Assembly: GCA_023398105.1 (NCBI GenBank)
Contig: JAEWST010000010.1
Location: forward strand, 36,561 to 100,560
Origin: Bacillota bacterium
GTDB lineage: Bacteria > Bacillota > Clostridia > Acetivibrionales > DSM-1351
DNA length: 64,000 nt
Reading direction: 5' to 3'
Shown here: piece by piece, positions 24,528-33,373 of the stretch
How positions within the stretch are numbered: position 1 is the first letter of the stretch
Layout: each line of letters starts with the position of its first letter
Notes under the pieces: generated by a model
What the model was told of the DNA's origin: nothing
Database searches by the model: none
The model's input: only the letters and a program-made list of their open reading frames with translations
Program-made: the position numbers and the translations under genes

Positions 24528-24595
24528 GTGGTGGAGATCTTCTCCACTGAAGTCTTTACAAAATTTTTCTGCCCAAGTTGGGTGTTGGAGGTTGT
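24528..24595 (+). promoter_or_regulatory. L1 leader of the nucleotidyltransferase
   Basis: GTGGAGA (24531-24537) pairs perfectly with TCTCCAC (24541-24547), the clearest example of the upstream helix. The signature hairpin is GCCC-aagtt-GGGT (24571-24583), followed by GTTGGAGGTTGT and the ATG at 24596. Confidence 0.65.
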
Positions 24596-25522
24596 ATGAT
24601 GGGTAACAAAACTACTTTAGTAATAATGGCTGCAGGTATGGGCAGCAGATATGGCGGATTAAAGCAAATAGATCCTGTTGGACCAAATGGTGAAATAATT
24701 ATGGAATATTCCATATATGACGCTATAAAAGCTGGGTTTAGTAAAATTGTATTTATTATTAAAGAAGAGATAGAGGATACATTCAGGGATGTTATAGGAA
24801 GAAAAATTGAAGGCTTAATTGATGTGGAGTATGTTTATCAGAAGCTGGATACTATGCCTCAGGGCTTTAGTGTGCCAGATGGTAGAATTAAGCCTTGGGG
24901 GACAGGACATGCAGTGCTATGTGCCCGAAATGCTGTAAAAACACCATTTGCTGTTATTAATGCTGATGATTTTTACGGTGCAAATACATACAAGCTACTA
25001 AATGATTTTCTATCCTCAAATAGTGATTCAGAAGACAAATACAAATACTGTATGGTTGGTTTCATTATAGAAAATACACTAACTGAAAATGGGCATGTTG
25101 CCAGAGGCGTATGCAATGTTGACGAGGCTGGCAACCTTAAAAGTATACATGAAAGAACTAAAATTATGAAATTCGCTGATGAAACTAAGTATACTGAGGA
25201 CGAACAAAATTGGATTACTATACCTAAGAGAAGTATTGTTTCAATGAATACATGGGGCTTTAACCAAAGTATTTTTAATGAGTTGGAGGATGGCTTCCCG
25301 ATATTCTTAAAAAATAGTAAGGATAATCTATTAAAAGCTGAATATTTTTTGCCTACTGTAGTAGATAATCTAATTAAGACTGGAAAAGCAGATGTTAAGG
25401 TGCTTTCAACTACTGATAAGTGGTACGGAGTTACATATCAGGAAGATAAGCCAACAGTAAAGAAATCTATTGGAGATATGGTATTGTGCAGAAAATATCC
25501 TGAGCTTTTATGGAAAAAATAA
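24596..25522 (+). CDS. Sugar-nucleotide transferase family protein
   Basis: A 308-residue NTP_transferase protein. The N-terminal A-A-G-M-G-S-R-Y-G-G-L-K-Q loop (about residues 13-25), W-G-T-G-H-A-V near 106 and V-I-N-A-D-D-F-Y-G near 127 define a nucleotide-binding fold like that of GlmU or RmlA; the D-D pair should bind metal. The substrate cannot be read from the sequence. GGAGG lies seven bases before the tandem ATGs at 24596/24599; an in-frame TTG at 24578 lies inside the L1 hairpin. Pairing with galE suggests hexose-nucleotide metabolism. Confidence 0.88.
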   Translation: MMGNKTTLVIMAAGMGSRYGGLKQIDPVGPNGEIIMEYSIYDAIKAGFSKIVFIIKEEIEDTFRDVIGRKIEGLIDVEYVYQKLDTMPQGFSVPDGRIKPWGTGHAVLCARNAVKTPFAVINADDFYGANTYKLLNDFLSSNSDSEDKYKYCMVGFIIENTLTENGHVARGVCNVDEAGNLKSIHERTKIMKFADETKYTEDEQNWITIPKRSIVSMNTWGFNQSIFNELEDGFPIFLKNSKDNLLKAEYFLPTVVDNLIKTGKADVKVLSTTDKWYGVTYQEDKPTVKKSIGDMVLCRKYPELLWKK

Positions 25523-25687
25523 CTTCACAAATACATTTGTTTATTCATCTTGAAAAACAGTAATATATGTAATATAATGTAAAATATATAAGTTATTTTT
25601 CGACTTATTCTATATACTCAGACTATATAAACAGTTACTACTGTTGTAGAAATCTAGTATAAAATACCTATGAAGTGAGGGAGATAA

Positions 25688-25951
25688 ATGTATACTGACA
25701 AAACCTTAACTTGTAAAGAATGTGGAGAGGAATTTGTTTTTTCTACCGGTGAGCAAGAGTTTTTTGCTGAGAAGGGCTTTCAAAATGTACCTGTACGGTG
25801 TAAAGCATGTAGAAGTAAAAGGGATAATGCAAATAAGAAAGAATTTTACGAGGCTGTTTGTGCTGAATGTGGGCAGACTACAAAAGTTCCATTTAAACCA
25901 CATTTAGATAAACCAGTATATTGTAGTAACTGTTTTTCAAATAGAAAGTAA
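25688..25951 (+). CDS. Zinc-ribbon domain protein, 87 aa
   Basis: Two CxxC-x(n)-CxxC units: C-K-E-C near residue 9 with C-K-A-C near 38, and C-A-E-C near 58 with C-S-N-C near 78. This is the small probable-zinc-ribbon family common in Clostridia, where the proteins are cytosolic and of unknown role, possibly nucleic-acid binding. GTGAGGGAG precedes the ATG at 25688. It lies alone between the nucleotidyltransferase and hpf. Confidence 0.88.
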   Translation: MYTDKTLTCKECGEEFVFSTGEQEFFAEKGFQNVPVRCKACRSKRDNANKKEFYEAVCAECGQTTKVPFKPHLDKPVYCSNCFSNRK

Positions 25952-25998
25952 TACATATTTCAGTATATAATTAATAATAATATAGGTGGGCTGACTAA

Positions 25999-26104
25999 AG
26001 TCAATTACATTTCAAAGCCTTAGAACCATAGAATATAGTTTTCTAACGTATAGAAATTTATATATTTTTAAGTATATTGTAGGGTTTGGCATTAGTAATT
26101 GACT
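25999..26104 (+). repeat. Family C inverted-repeat element, 106 bp
   Basis: The best copy of the family: perfect 10-base ends AGTCAATTAC (25999-26008) and GTAATTGACT (26095-26104) around an AT-rich centre without coding content, as expected for a MITE-like element. Confidence 0.75.
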
Positions 26105-26179
26105 AAAAACTAGTATTATGTACGTAGTTTCAGTCAACCTTCTTTTTTTATTTTCAAACAATTTGCACAATTAAGTATG

Positions 26180-26241
26180 TTATCCACAGCTTTAATTCCT
26201 TAAATAATTAGTTATTAACAAGGTTATTCACATTATCCACA
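26180..26241 (+). promoter_or_regulatory. Cluster of three DnaA boxes
   Basis: TTATCCACA at 26180-26188 and 26233-26241 match the DnaA consensus exactly, and TTATTCACA at 26224-26232 is one mismatch away and directly abuts the third. All point the same way. There is no replication gene nearby, so titration or control of hpf by DnaA is more likely than an origin. Confidence 0.65.
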
Positions 26242-26469
26242 GAAAAATATACACAAAACAGGTGTTTTGTTGAGTAAATGTGTAAAACAATTGAAAGTAA
26301 TGTTTTAAAGCGAGAAATGGTGGTATATTAAAGAAATACAAAATTGATTAATGTTTATAGAAGGAATTTATTAATGCCATGTAGAAATATAGATTCATAA
26401 CAAGTACCAATATATTTGAATGGCTAAATTATTAATCACGCAAGAAAATATGGAGAGGGGTTGTTACTT

Positions 26470-27000
26470 ATGAAAACTATAATTAATGGAAAAAACATTG
26501 AGATTACTGAAGGGCTTAGAGAAAGAGTAACAAAAAAGATTGCAAAGTTAAATAGATTTTTTGATACAGAGGCTGAAGCACATGTAACATTAGGGGTTCA
26601 GAAACTAAGACAGATAGCTGAAATAACTATTTCTTATAATGGTATTGTTCTAAGGGCTGAAGAGTCAAATGAAGACATGTATATTTCTATTGACAAAGCT
26701 GTTGATCTAATAGAAAGACAAATCAGAAAGAATAAAACAAGACTTGAAAAAAGACTTTATGAGAATGATTTTAGGGTGGAGAACTTCACATTTACAGATG
26801 AAATACCAGAAGAGAAAGAATTTAATATAGTTAGATCAAAGAGATTTGCAATCAAGCCTATGGATATAGAAGAAGCAATACTTCAAATGAATTTACTAGG
26901 ACATGAATTCTTTATGTTCTTTAATGCAGATACTAACCATAGCAACGTAGTTTATAAGAGAAAAGATGGAAACTATGGTTTGATTGAACCAGAATTTTAA
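26470..27000 (+). CDS. hpf: Long-form ribosome hibernation promoting factor
   Basis: A 176-residue long HPF. The N-terminal S30AE/YfiA domain (about 1-100; V-T-L-G-V-Q-K-L-R) binds the 30S decoding region, and the C-terminal dimerisation domain (about 120-176; I-K-P-M-D-I-E-E-A-I-L-Q-M-N-L-L-G-H-E-F-F-M-F) joins two ribosomes into 100S particles in resting cells. The ATG at 26470 lies nine bases after GAGAGGGG; a TTG three codons upstream overlaps that site. A terminator follows at once, so the gene is monocistronic. Confidence 0.95.
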   Translation: MKTIINGKNIEITEGLRERVTKKIAKLNRFFDTEAEAHVTLGVQKLRQIAEITISYNGIVLRAEESNEDMYISIDKAVDLIERQIRKNKTRLEKRLYENDFRVENFTFTDEIPEEKEFNIVRSKRFAIKPMDIEEAILQMNLLGHEFFMFFNADTNHSNVVYKRKDGNYGLIEPEF

Positions 27001-27024
27001 ATAGAATATAAAAATTTTGATTAC

Positions 27025-27071
27025 AAAGGGGTGTCTTAGCAGAAAATATTTTTGCTGGGATACCTCTTTTT
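27025..27071 (+). terminator. Terminator after hpf
   Basis: AAAGGGGTGTC...AGCA and TGCT...GATACCTCTTT pair around an AT-rich loop, followed by five Ts. Confidence 0.75.
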
Positions 27072-27077
27072 GAAGTA

Positions 27078-27143
27078 AGTCAATTACTATTTGCAAAAAC
27101 CGATGTTAGCGGATAATAGTTTGGGATTGATGCTAGTAATTAT
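27078..27143 (+). repeat. Family C element, degenerate copy
   Basis: Left end AGTCAATTAC intact; right end decayed (GTAATTATT). The inside includes CCGATGTTAGCGGATAATAG. It lies just upstream of the promoter of the LtaS-like gene. Confidence 0.5.
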
Positions 27144-27172
27144 TTTACATATGATGTTAAAAGGAATATAAT
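27144..27172 (+). promoter_or_regulatory. Sigma-A promoter of the LtaS-like gene
   Basis: TTTACA (27144-27149) and TATAAT (27167-27172) with a 17-base spacer; the start codon lies 90 bases further on. Confidence 0.75.
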
Positions 27173-27261
27173 ACTAAAAGTAATACTTTCTATGTAGGGT
27201 GGCAGGATTAGCTTTCCGAAACCTATTAACTTTGTTTATATAATACAAGGAGAATTAAGAT

Positions 27262-29154
27262 ATGTATGTTAAAACTTCTTATGGTATTTCAGTTGCTAAA
27301 AGAAGGAGTATAAATCGAAGGAGCGACTTTTGGGGTTGTTTACTTCAGGAGTGGTTATTATTTCTTACTCTTGGAATACTCATTATAAAATCAATTGTTT
27401 TGATGGGTTTTGTATATAGTCAAGATCAATCTGTTATAGATTTGTCTCAGGGCATAAAAAATATAAAATACATTTCAATTTGCATTGCACCTTTAGTGAC
27501 TTTAGTATCCTTCAGTTTTTTGGCAAAAAGTAAAGGGAGATTGTGGTTTCTCTTAATTCTGAACTTATTATGTTCAACTCTATTTCTGTTTGATGCAGTT
27601 TATTTACGAGCGGGCGGGAATTTCTTATCGCTTCAGCTACTAAGGCAAACTGGAAATTTAGAAAATTTGTGGGGTAGTATATTTGCCTTGTTCAGACCCT
27701 GCGATATAGTATTCTTATTTGATATTCCAATAATAGCTATTCTTTTAATAATAACAAGAAAACTTTATTATTCATCTCAGCTATTTACTTCTTTAAAACC
27801 TCGTATAATTGCATTTTTTACTATTTTTATTTTATCAATAGCTGTAATGGTTACTAGATATATAGCAATTAATGTTTATGGTAATGACAAAAATGATTAT
27901 ATTTTTTATACTTTTTGGAATCCTGGGCAAACAATTTGTAATAACTCTCCTATGGCATATCATTTCTTGGACTTTTATACATTTTTATCGGATTTTAAAC
28001 CCTACAATATATCCAAAGAGGAAAGAGCAGAAATACAGGCTTGGATTGATTCCAAGAACGAAAACCTTCAAGACAATTCCTATAAGGGTATTTATAAAAA
28101 CAAAAATATTATGGTAATACATGTTGAGTCCCTTGAGAATTTTGTTATTGGTCAGTCAGTTGATGGACAGGAGATTACGCCTACACTTAACAAGCTATTA
28201 AAAAACAGTATTTACTTTGATAATTATTATTCACAGGTAAATGAAGGAACTAGCTCAGATGCCGATTTGATGACTAACACTTCTGTTTTTCCTGTGAGAA
28301 AGGGAAGTACATTTTTTAGATTTCCATATACAACCTATAATTCAATGCCAAAGATACTTGAAAGCCAAGGCTATTTTACAAAAGCAATTCATCCTGATAA
28401 TGGTGAGTATTGGAATTGGATGGAAGCGTTAGACAACATTGGCTTTCAGCAGTGTATAGATGCAAAGAGCTTTAAAATGGATGAAATTATATTCCTTGGG
28501 TTAAGTGACGGGTCTTTTTTCAGGCAAGTAAAGGATATTATAATAAACCCAAAAACACCTTTTTATAATTTTATGGTTACACTAACAAGTCATTCTCCGT
28601 TTAAAATGCCAGAGAGACACAAAAAGCTAAAATTAGCTCCTTCCCTAGCAAACACAACTTTGGGAGGATATTTTCAAAGTATTAATTATACAGATAGATG
28701 CTTAGGGACATTTATTGACGAATTAAATAAATCAGGTACACTTGATAACACCGTACTTGTTATTGCAGGAGACCACGATGCTATACATAGATATTTTAAT
28801 GATGAAATACGCTCAATTAAGCCTTCCCAAAACTGGTGGCTGGATAATGACAGTAGAATTCCGCTGATAATTTATCAGAAGGGTCAGGCAGCTCAGGTAG
28901 TACACACAACAGGAGGACAGATTGATTTAATGCCTACACTATTATATTTGTTAGGTATAGATAAGAGCCAATATGAATCAACCACCTTCGGAAGAAATCT
29001 GATGAATACTAATAAAGATTATGCTGTATTAGTAAATGGAGAAGTAAAAGGAAATGTAACAGAGGAGCAAAAGCTAGAGCTTGTAAAAGGCTTGGAATAT
29101 GCGGATAAGGCAATAAGAGTGGATTTTTTTAAAACAGAAAGCATACCAAAGTAA
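27262..29154 (+). CDS. ltaS: LTA synthase-family sulfatase-type membrane protein
   Basis: A 630-residue polyglycerolphosphate-synthase-type protein. Five N-terminal membrane helices (within residues 25-205) precede an extracellular sulfatase-fold domain from about 265: H-V-E-S-L-E near 290, the threonine nucleophile region L-M-T-N-T-S-V-F-P near 336, and A-G-D-H-D-A near 506. LtaS moves glycerol-phosphate from phosphatidylglycerol onto growing lipoteichoic acid. Clostridial paralogues may decorate other polymers, so the exact substrate is inferred. It has its own promoter and is not obviously in an operon. Confidence 0.88.
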   Translation: MYVKTSYGISVAKRRSINRRSDFWGCLLQEWLLFLTLGILIIKSIVLMGFVYSQDQSVIDLSQGIKNIKYISICIAPLVTLVSFSFLAKSKGRLWFLLILNLLCSTLFLFDAVYLRAGGNFLSLQLLRQTGNLENLWGSIFALFRPCDIVFLFDIPIIAILLIITRKLYYSSQLFTSLKPRIIAFFTIFILSIAVMVTRYIAINVYGNDKNDYIFYTFWNPGQTICNNSPMAYHFLDFYTFLSDFKPYNISKEERAEIQAWIDSKNENLQDNSYKGIYKNKNIMVIHVESLENFVIGQSVDGQEITPTLNKLLKNSIYFDNYYSQVNEGTSSDADLMTNTSVFPVRKGSTFFRFPYTTYNSMPKILESQGYFTKAIHPDNGEYWNWMEALDNIGFQQCIDAKSFKMDEIIFLGLSDGSFFRQVKDIIINPKTPFYNFMVTLTSHSPFKMPERHKKLKLAPSLANTTLGGYFQSINYTDRCLGTFIDELNKSGTLDNTVLVIAGDHDAIHRYFNDEIRSIKPSQNWWLDNDSRIPLIIYQKGQAAQVVHTTGGQIDLMPTLLYLLGIDKSQYESTTFGRNLMNTNKDYAVLVNGEVKGNVTEEQKLELVKGLEYADKAIRVDFFKTESIPK

Positions 29155-29286
29155 AAACATGTAACTTTTGTAAGTAGATATTTTGTAATGAATACTAAAT
29201 TTGTTGATTAAATATATAGCCTAATCAAAATATGGAAGAAGTTTATGGCTAGTAAATCAGTCATAGCCAATTGAGAGGTGTTTGTT

Positions 29287-29787
29287 TTGAAAAATTTAAT
29301 TTTTATAGGTATGCCAAGTTCAGGGAAAAGCACGATAGGAGTAATTGTAGCAAAGCATTTGGGGATGTCCTTTGTGGATACTGACGTTATTCTACAAACA
29401 CAGCAAAATAGAAGATTACAGGACATAATAAACACAGAAGGAATAGAGAGATTTCTAGAAATAGAGGAAAATACAATTCTTTCCCTTGACCTTAGTAATA
29501 CAGTTATTGCCACAGGAGGAAGTGCCATATACAGCGAAAAGGCAATGAAACACCTAAAAGCCAATGGACGGGTAATATATCTAAATATAAATATGAAGAC
29601 TGTTACTAGAAGATTAAGGAACATAAAAACCAGAGGAGTGGTACTAAGCCCAGGACAGACTTTAGAGGGGATTTATAATAGGAGAAAACCACTCTATGAG
29701 AAATACGCCGATATTACTATTGATAGTTCTGAAAACACAATAGATGAAACAATAGAAGCTATTATTGAAAGATTGGATTCCTTGTAA
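29287..29787 (+). CDS. aroK: Shikimate kinase
   Basis: A 166-residue kinase for the fifth step of chorismate synthesis. The P-loop G-M-P-S-S-G-K-S-T is near residue 8, D-T-D near 33 and the R/G-G-S-A region A-T-G-G-S-A near 78, all shikimate-kinase positions. TTG 29287 is the likely start, about ten bases after GAGAGG; an in-frame GTG at 29278 overlaps that site. No other aro genes adjoin it. A terminator and then repeat copy A6 follow. Confidence 0.9.
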   Translation: MKNLIFIGMPSSGKSTIGVIVAKHLGMSFVDTDVILQTQQNRRLQDIINTEGIERFLEIEENTILSLDLSNTVIATGGSAIYSEKAMKHLKANGRVIYLNINMKTVTRRLRNIKTRGVVLSPGQTLEGIYNRRKPLYEKYADITIDSSENTIDETIEAIIERLDSL

Positions 29788-29879
29788 TATAGCTAAAAAT
29801 GAAATATAATTTTAAGCATTGAATAGTAAAATTTGAGGATTTTCATTTGAGATATATGCCATAACACTTACAATTGCGT

Positions 29880-29908
29880 AAATGCTGAGAAAATTATCTC
29901 AGCATTTA
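29880..29908 (+). terminator. Terminator abutted by repeat copy A6
   Basis: AAATGCTGAGA (29880-29890) and TCTCAGCATTT (29897-29907) form a perfect 11-base stem. The expected T-run is missing because the family A element begins directly at the end of the stem. Confidence 0.7.
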
Positions 29909-29910
29909 TA

Positions 29911-29968
29911 ACGAGGCAAGGAAATGTACCCACTTCTATAAATGGTGGGTACCGCTTTGGTTTTCAGG
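29911..29968 (+). repeat. Family A element, shortened copy A6
   Basis: TA (29909-29910), ACGAGGCAAG, a diverged hairpin (CCACTTCTATAAATGG), GGGTACCGCTTTGGTTTTCAGGCG, then unrelated sequence. It lies 36 bases before the pcrA start. Confidence 0.75.
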
Positions 29969-30004
29969 CGTTATAATAAAATTACATGTATTTTGGAGGA
30001 ATAA

Positions 30005-32392
30005 ATGGAATTGTTAAATGGGTTAAACAAAGAACAAAAGGAAGCCGTGCTTCACAATGAAGGCCCCCTTTTAATATTGGCAGGTGCTGGCTCTGGTAAA
30101 ACTAGAGTTCTTACACATAGAATTGCACACTTAATAAAGGAACAGGGAGTTTATCCATCAAGCATATTGGCTATAACATTTACAAACAAGGCAGCAAGGG
30201 AAATGAGAGAGAGAATAGATTCCCTTATTGGCGATTTGAGTAACGACATGTGGGTTGGCACTTTTCACTCTATTTGCATAAGAATATTAAGAAGAGATAT
30301 AGAAAAGCTTGGATATGACAGAAGCTTTGTTATTTATGATACTACAGATCAGCAGGTTGTAATTAAAGAATGTATAAAAGAGCTGAACTTGAATGACAAG
30401 AATTTTCCGCCTAAATCAGTCCTTGAAACTATAGGAAAGCAAAAGGACGAGCTAATAGATGCTGAACATTTTGAAAAGCTTTATGCCTCTGACTTTAGAA
30501 TGGGAAAAATTGCGAAAGCCTATAAACTCTATGAGAAAAAGCTAAAAAACAATAATGCACTTGATTTTGATGATATCATAATGAATACAATAAAGCTATT
30601 TAAACAATGCCCAGAGGTTTTGGAATATTATCAGAGAAGATTCAGATACATACTTGTAGATGAGTATCAGGATACAAATACAGCTCAGTACACACTGGTT
30701 CGCCAATTATCTGAAGCTCACAAAAATCTTTGTGTGGTAGGTGATGATGATCAGTCAATTTATGGGTGGAGAGGTGCAAATATCCGTAATATTCTCGACT
30801 TTGAGAAGGACTTCAAAAAATGTAAAACAATAAAATTGGAGCAGAATTATCGATCTACTCAAAATATACTTGATGCTGCAAACTTTGTTATCAGTAATAA
30901 TACAGGCAGAAAGTGCAAAAGCCTGTGGACAGAAAACAAGGGCGGAAGTAAGATTGTTGTGTGTGAAAATGATAATGAGCATGAAGAGGCAATGTACACA
31001 GCAAGAGAAATTCAGAGATTAATAAATGACGAAAACAGGAAATTCAAGGACTTTGCAGTCTTGTACAGAATAAATGCACAATCTCGTGTAATAGAAGAAA
31101 TGTTTATGCGTGAAGGCTTGCCGTACAAGATTGTGGGAGGTCAGAAGTTCTATGACAGAAAGGAAATCAAGGATATAATTGCATATCTGAGACTAATTCA
31201 AAATCCTGCTGATAACGTTAGCTTAAAGAGAATTATTAATGTTCCTAAAAAGGGTATTGGAGACACTACTGTTGAACATGCAGAGAATGTAGCTATTGAA
31301 AAAGGCTTATCTATATTTTCTATAATAGCTGATGCCTATGAATATCCTGTTTTAAGCAGAGCAGCTCAAAAACTTGAGGCTTTTTCAAAGATGATTATGA
31401 AGCTTAGAACAATGAAGGAAAGTTATAGTATTTCAAAGCTGCTGGATATGGTAATAAGTGATACAGGTGTTCTGAGAGAATACGAGGCTGAGGACACTGT
31501 TGAAGCACAATCAAGAGTAGAGAATATAAAAGAGTTAAAATCTGTTGCTTTAGAATTTGAAAAGCAAAACGAAGAAAATAGCCTTGAGGAGTTTTTGGCA
31601 AATATATCGTTGGTTTCCGATTTAGATAATCTTGAGGAAGAACAGGATTATGTGGTTTTAATGACAATGCACAGTGCGAAGGGTCTTGAATTTCCAGTTG
31701 TCTTTATTCCTGGAATGGAGGAAGGCGTTTTTCCAGGCTATAGGGCAATAACAGAGGGACCTGAGCAATTAGAGGAAGAACGCAGACTTTGTTATGTAGG
31801 CATAACACGTGCCAGAGAAAAATTATATTTGTCAAATGCTAGATTTAGAACTCTTTTTGGCAACTCAAGCTATAACAGACCTTCACGGTTTTTATCAGAA
31901 ATACCAGATAATTTAATTGAATATCCCTTTAAACCATCAAGAAATTCCTTTGAAAGGGAAACTACTGCTTGGAATAAGACACCAGCTTCTAATTCTCAGC
32001 AAACTTGGGGTAAAACTGTAACTTCGAGTAATACTCAAACTTATGGCTTTACTCAAACTGCTGCTACAGTTCAGCCCTCCGACAAAAATAAAAGTGCCAC
32101 TGGTGGTTCACTAAAGGAATTACTTAATTCCAACTTGGTAACTCGTGGATTCGGTGGAAGTTCAACTCCGACTGGAAGTTCCTCCAATGGTGCTGGAAAA
32201 CCGTCCTCAAAATCAGAGACAGCTACATCCGGCTTTAGCATTGGAAATAAAGTTGAGCATAAGAAGTTCGGTAAAGGAACTATTTCAAAGGTTACTTTAG
32301 ACAATGGTGAAGAAATACTGGAAGTACAGTTTGAAGGGGTTGGAATGAGAAGGCTTATGGCATCAATGGCAAATTTGAAAAGGCTGGAATAG
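30005..32392 (+). CDS. pcrA: ATP-dependent DNA helicase PcrA/UvrD
   Basis: A 795-residue superfamily 1 helicase used in repair and plasmid-type replication. Seen: Q-motif region L-N-K-E-Q, Walker A A-G-A-G-S-G-K-T near residue 28, D-E-Y-Q-D-T (motif II) near 219, G-D-D-D-Q-S-I-Y-G-W-R-G (motif III) near 246, and V-G-I-T-R-A-R-E (motif VI) near 598. A low-complexity Ser/Thr linker leads to the C-terminal Tudor-like domain (V-E-H-K-K-F-G-K-G-T-I), which binds RNA polymerase in PcrA. GGAGG precedes the ATG at 30005. Confidence 0.96.
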   Translation: MELLNGLNKEQKEAVLHNEGPLLILAGAGSGKTRVLTHRIAHLIKEQGVYPSSILAITFTNKAAREMRERIDSLIGDLSNDMWVGTFHSICIRILRRDIEKLGYDRSFVIYDTTDQQVVIKECIKELNLNDKNFPPKSVLETIGKQKDELIDAEHFEKLYASDFRMGKIAKAYKLYEKKLKNNNALDFDDIIMNTIKLFKQCPEVLEYYQRRFRYILVDEYQDTNTAQYTLVRQLSEAHKNLCVVGDDDQSIYGWRGANIRNILDFEKDFKKCKTIKLEQNYRSTQNILDAANFVISNNTGRKCKSLWTENKGGSKIVVCENDNEHEEAMYTAREIQRLINDENRKFKDFAVLYRINAQSRVIEEMFMREGLPYKIVGGQKFYDRKEIKDIIAYLRLIQNPADNVSLKRIINVPKKGIGDTTVEHAENVAIEKGLSIFSIIADAYEYPVLSRAAQKLEAFSKMIMKLRTMKESYSISKLLDMVISDTGVLREYEAEDTVEAQSRVENIKELKSVALEFEKQNEENSLEEFLANISLVSDLDNLEEEQDYVVLMTMHSAKGLEFPVVFIPGMEEGVFPGYRAITEGPEQLEEERRLCYVGITRAREKLYLSNARFRTLFGNSSYNRPSRFLSEIPDNLIEYPFKPSRNSFERETTAWNKTPASNSQQTWGKTVTSSNTQTYGFTQTAATVQPSDKNKSATGGSLKELLNSNLVTRGFGGSSTPTGSSSNGAGKPSSKSETATSGFSIGNKVEHKKFGKGTISKVTLDNGEEILEVQFEGVGMRRLMASMANLKRLE

Positions 32393-32518
32393 AGACTTTG
32401 ACATTAAATTACTAGGCTTTAAGCAGTATATTCAACTGCGAAGTTTGAGTTAATAACTTAATGGAAGTGTTATATAATTAGAAAAAGTGCGTATTTAGAA
32501 AGGAATGGAGAAAAGGAA

Positions 32519-32881
32519 ATGATAGAATATGTATATTTACCAGTAAGAGTAATACGCGAGCAATTTTACGAAGAGTGGTTTTACTATAAAGCAGATAGTG
32601 AACATTGTATAAGGGTTGATAAAATTATTATTTTCTTTAATCAAAGTAAAAATAATGTTTTTTTGTTTACAAATTGTGAAGATGATTTTAAAAATGAAGA
32701 TTATTATTCGGGTGTTACTAATTTAGTTCATGATATGCAAGGAAATGATAATGAAATGATAGATTTTGATATAGAGATAATACTAATTCCAAACAATTTA
32801 GACGAAGAGCAAAAAGATAGATTTATATCTGAAAAAGTTAAAGATTTAAGGGAAAAGTACAATTGTATATCAGGGAATTAG
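32519..32881 (+). CDS. Uncharacterised protein, 120 aa
   Basis: I do not recognise the family. The protein is soluble and acidic, aromatic-rich at the start (Y-E-E-W-F-Y-Y-K), with a hydrophobic strand I-I-I-F-F-N and a charged helical C-terminus. The ATG at 32519 follows AAAGGAATGG. It sits between pcrA and the restriction operon, outside both. A further short frame at 32897-32998 (34 codons) begins 16 bases after its stop, but its reality is doubtful. Confidence 0.65.
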   Translation: MIEYVYLPVRVIREQFYEEWFYYKADSEHCIRVDKIIIFFNQSKNNVFLFTNCEDDFKNEDYYSGVTNLVHDMQGNDNEMIDFDIEIILIPNNLDEEQKDRFISEKVKDLREKYNCISGN

Positions 32882-33373
32882 CCTGTTTTGAAGTTGATGT
32901 ATAATAAAAGGAATGCTGAATATAGTTATTATGACAATTCTATTGGCAATACAATTGAAAAGAATATAGCTGTAAATACATTAAAAACTAAAGGGTGAGA
33001 AGAAAGATAAAAGTAGTAGGCATATAAATGAAATGAGTAAATGTAAGGAAATGACTTTAATGTATAATTAAAAAAATTATGCGTTAAAGTCAATTTTTGT
33101 TTGAATATAAAGTAAATTAAAGACTGCTTCTAAGTGTTTTTCTGAGATTAAGGCTTTCAAACACATTGACGGTTCTAGCCCAAACGAATAAAATAGTAAT
33201 TGGAAATGTTTTTCATTAAAAATCATAAAAAATATACTCATAATAACATTTGAGTTATTGAAATTGAACTATACAGTCGATATATTAAGATAATCACGCA
33301 CTGCGTGATAATTTGAGTTGGATAAATAATTAAGACATTGAATAGATAGTTAAAATTAGTTGGAGGAATTAAA
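32882..33373 (+). other. Region upstream of the restriction operon
   Basis: A 492-base gap. ATCACGCA-c-TGCGTGAT (33293-33309) is a perfect 8-base hairpin about 65 bases before hsdM, a candidate control site. A 33-residue frame at 32897-32998 has no clear ribosome site. No gene is otherwise supported. Confidence 0.45.

Larger units (their letters stand above)
25952..26469 (+). other. 518-base control region upstream of hpf
   Basis: No gene. It holds the family C element at 25999-26104 and the DnaA-box cluster at 26180-26241. The distance of the boxes from the hpf start (about 230 bases) leaves room for a promoter between them; a TGGTATATT segment near 26324 is a possible extended -10. Confidence 0.55.

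Noticed and set aside
26180..26241. Chromosomal replication origin
   Set aside because: Only three DnaA boxes, and no dnaA, dnaN, rpmH or strand-switch pattern around them.
32897..32998. 34-codon frame before hsdM
   Set aside because: Too short, without a clear ribosome site or recognised motif; recorded only in the intergenic note.
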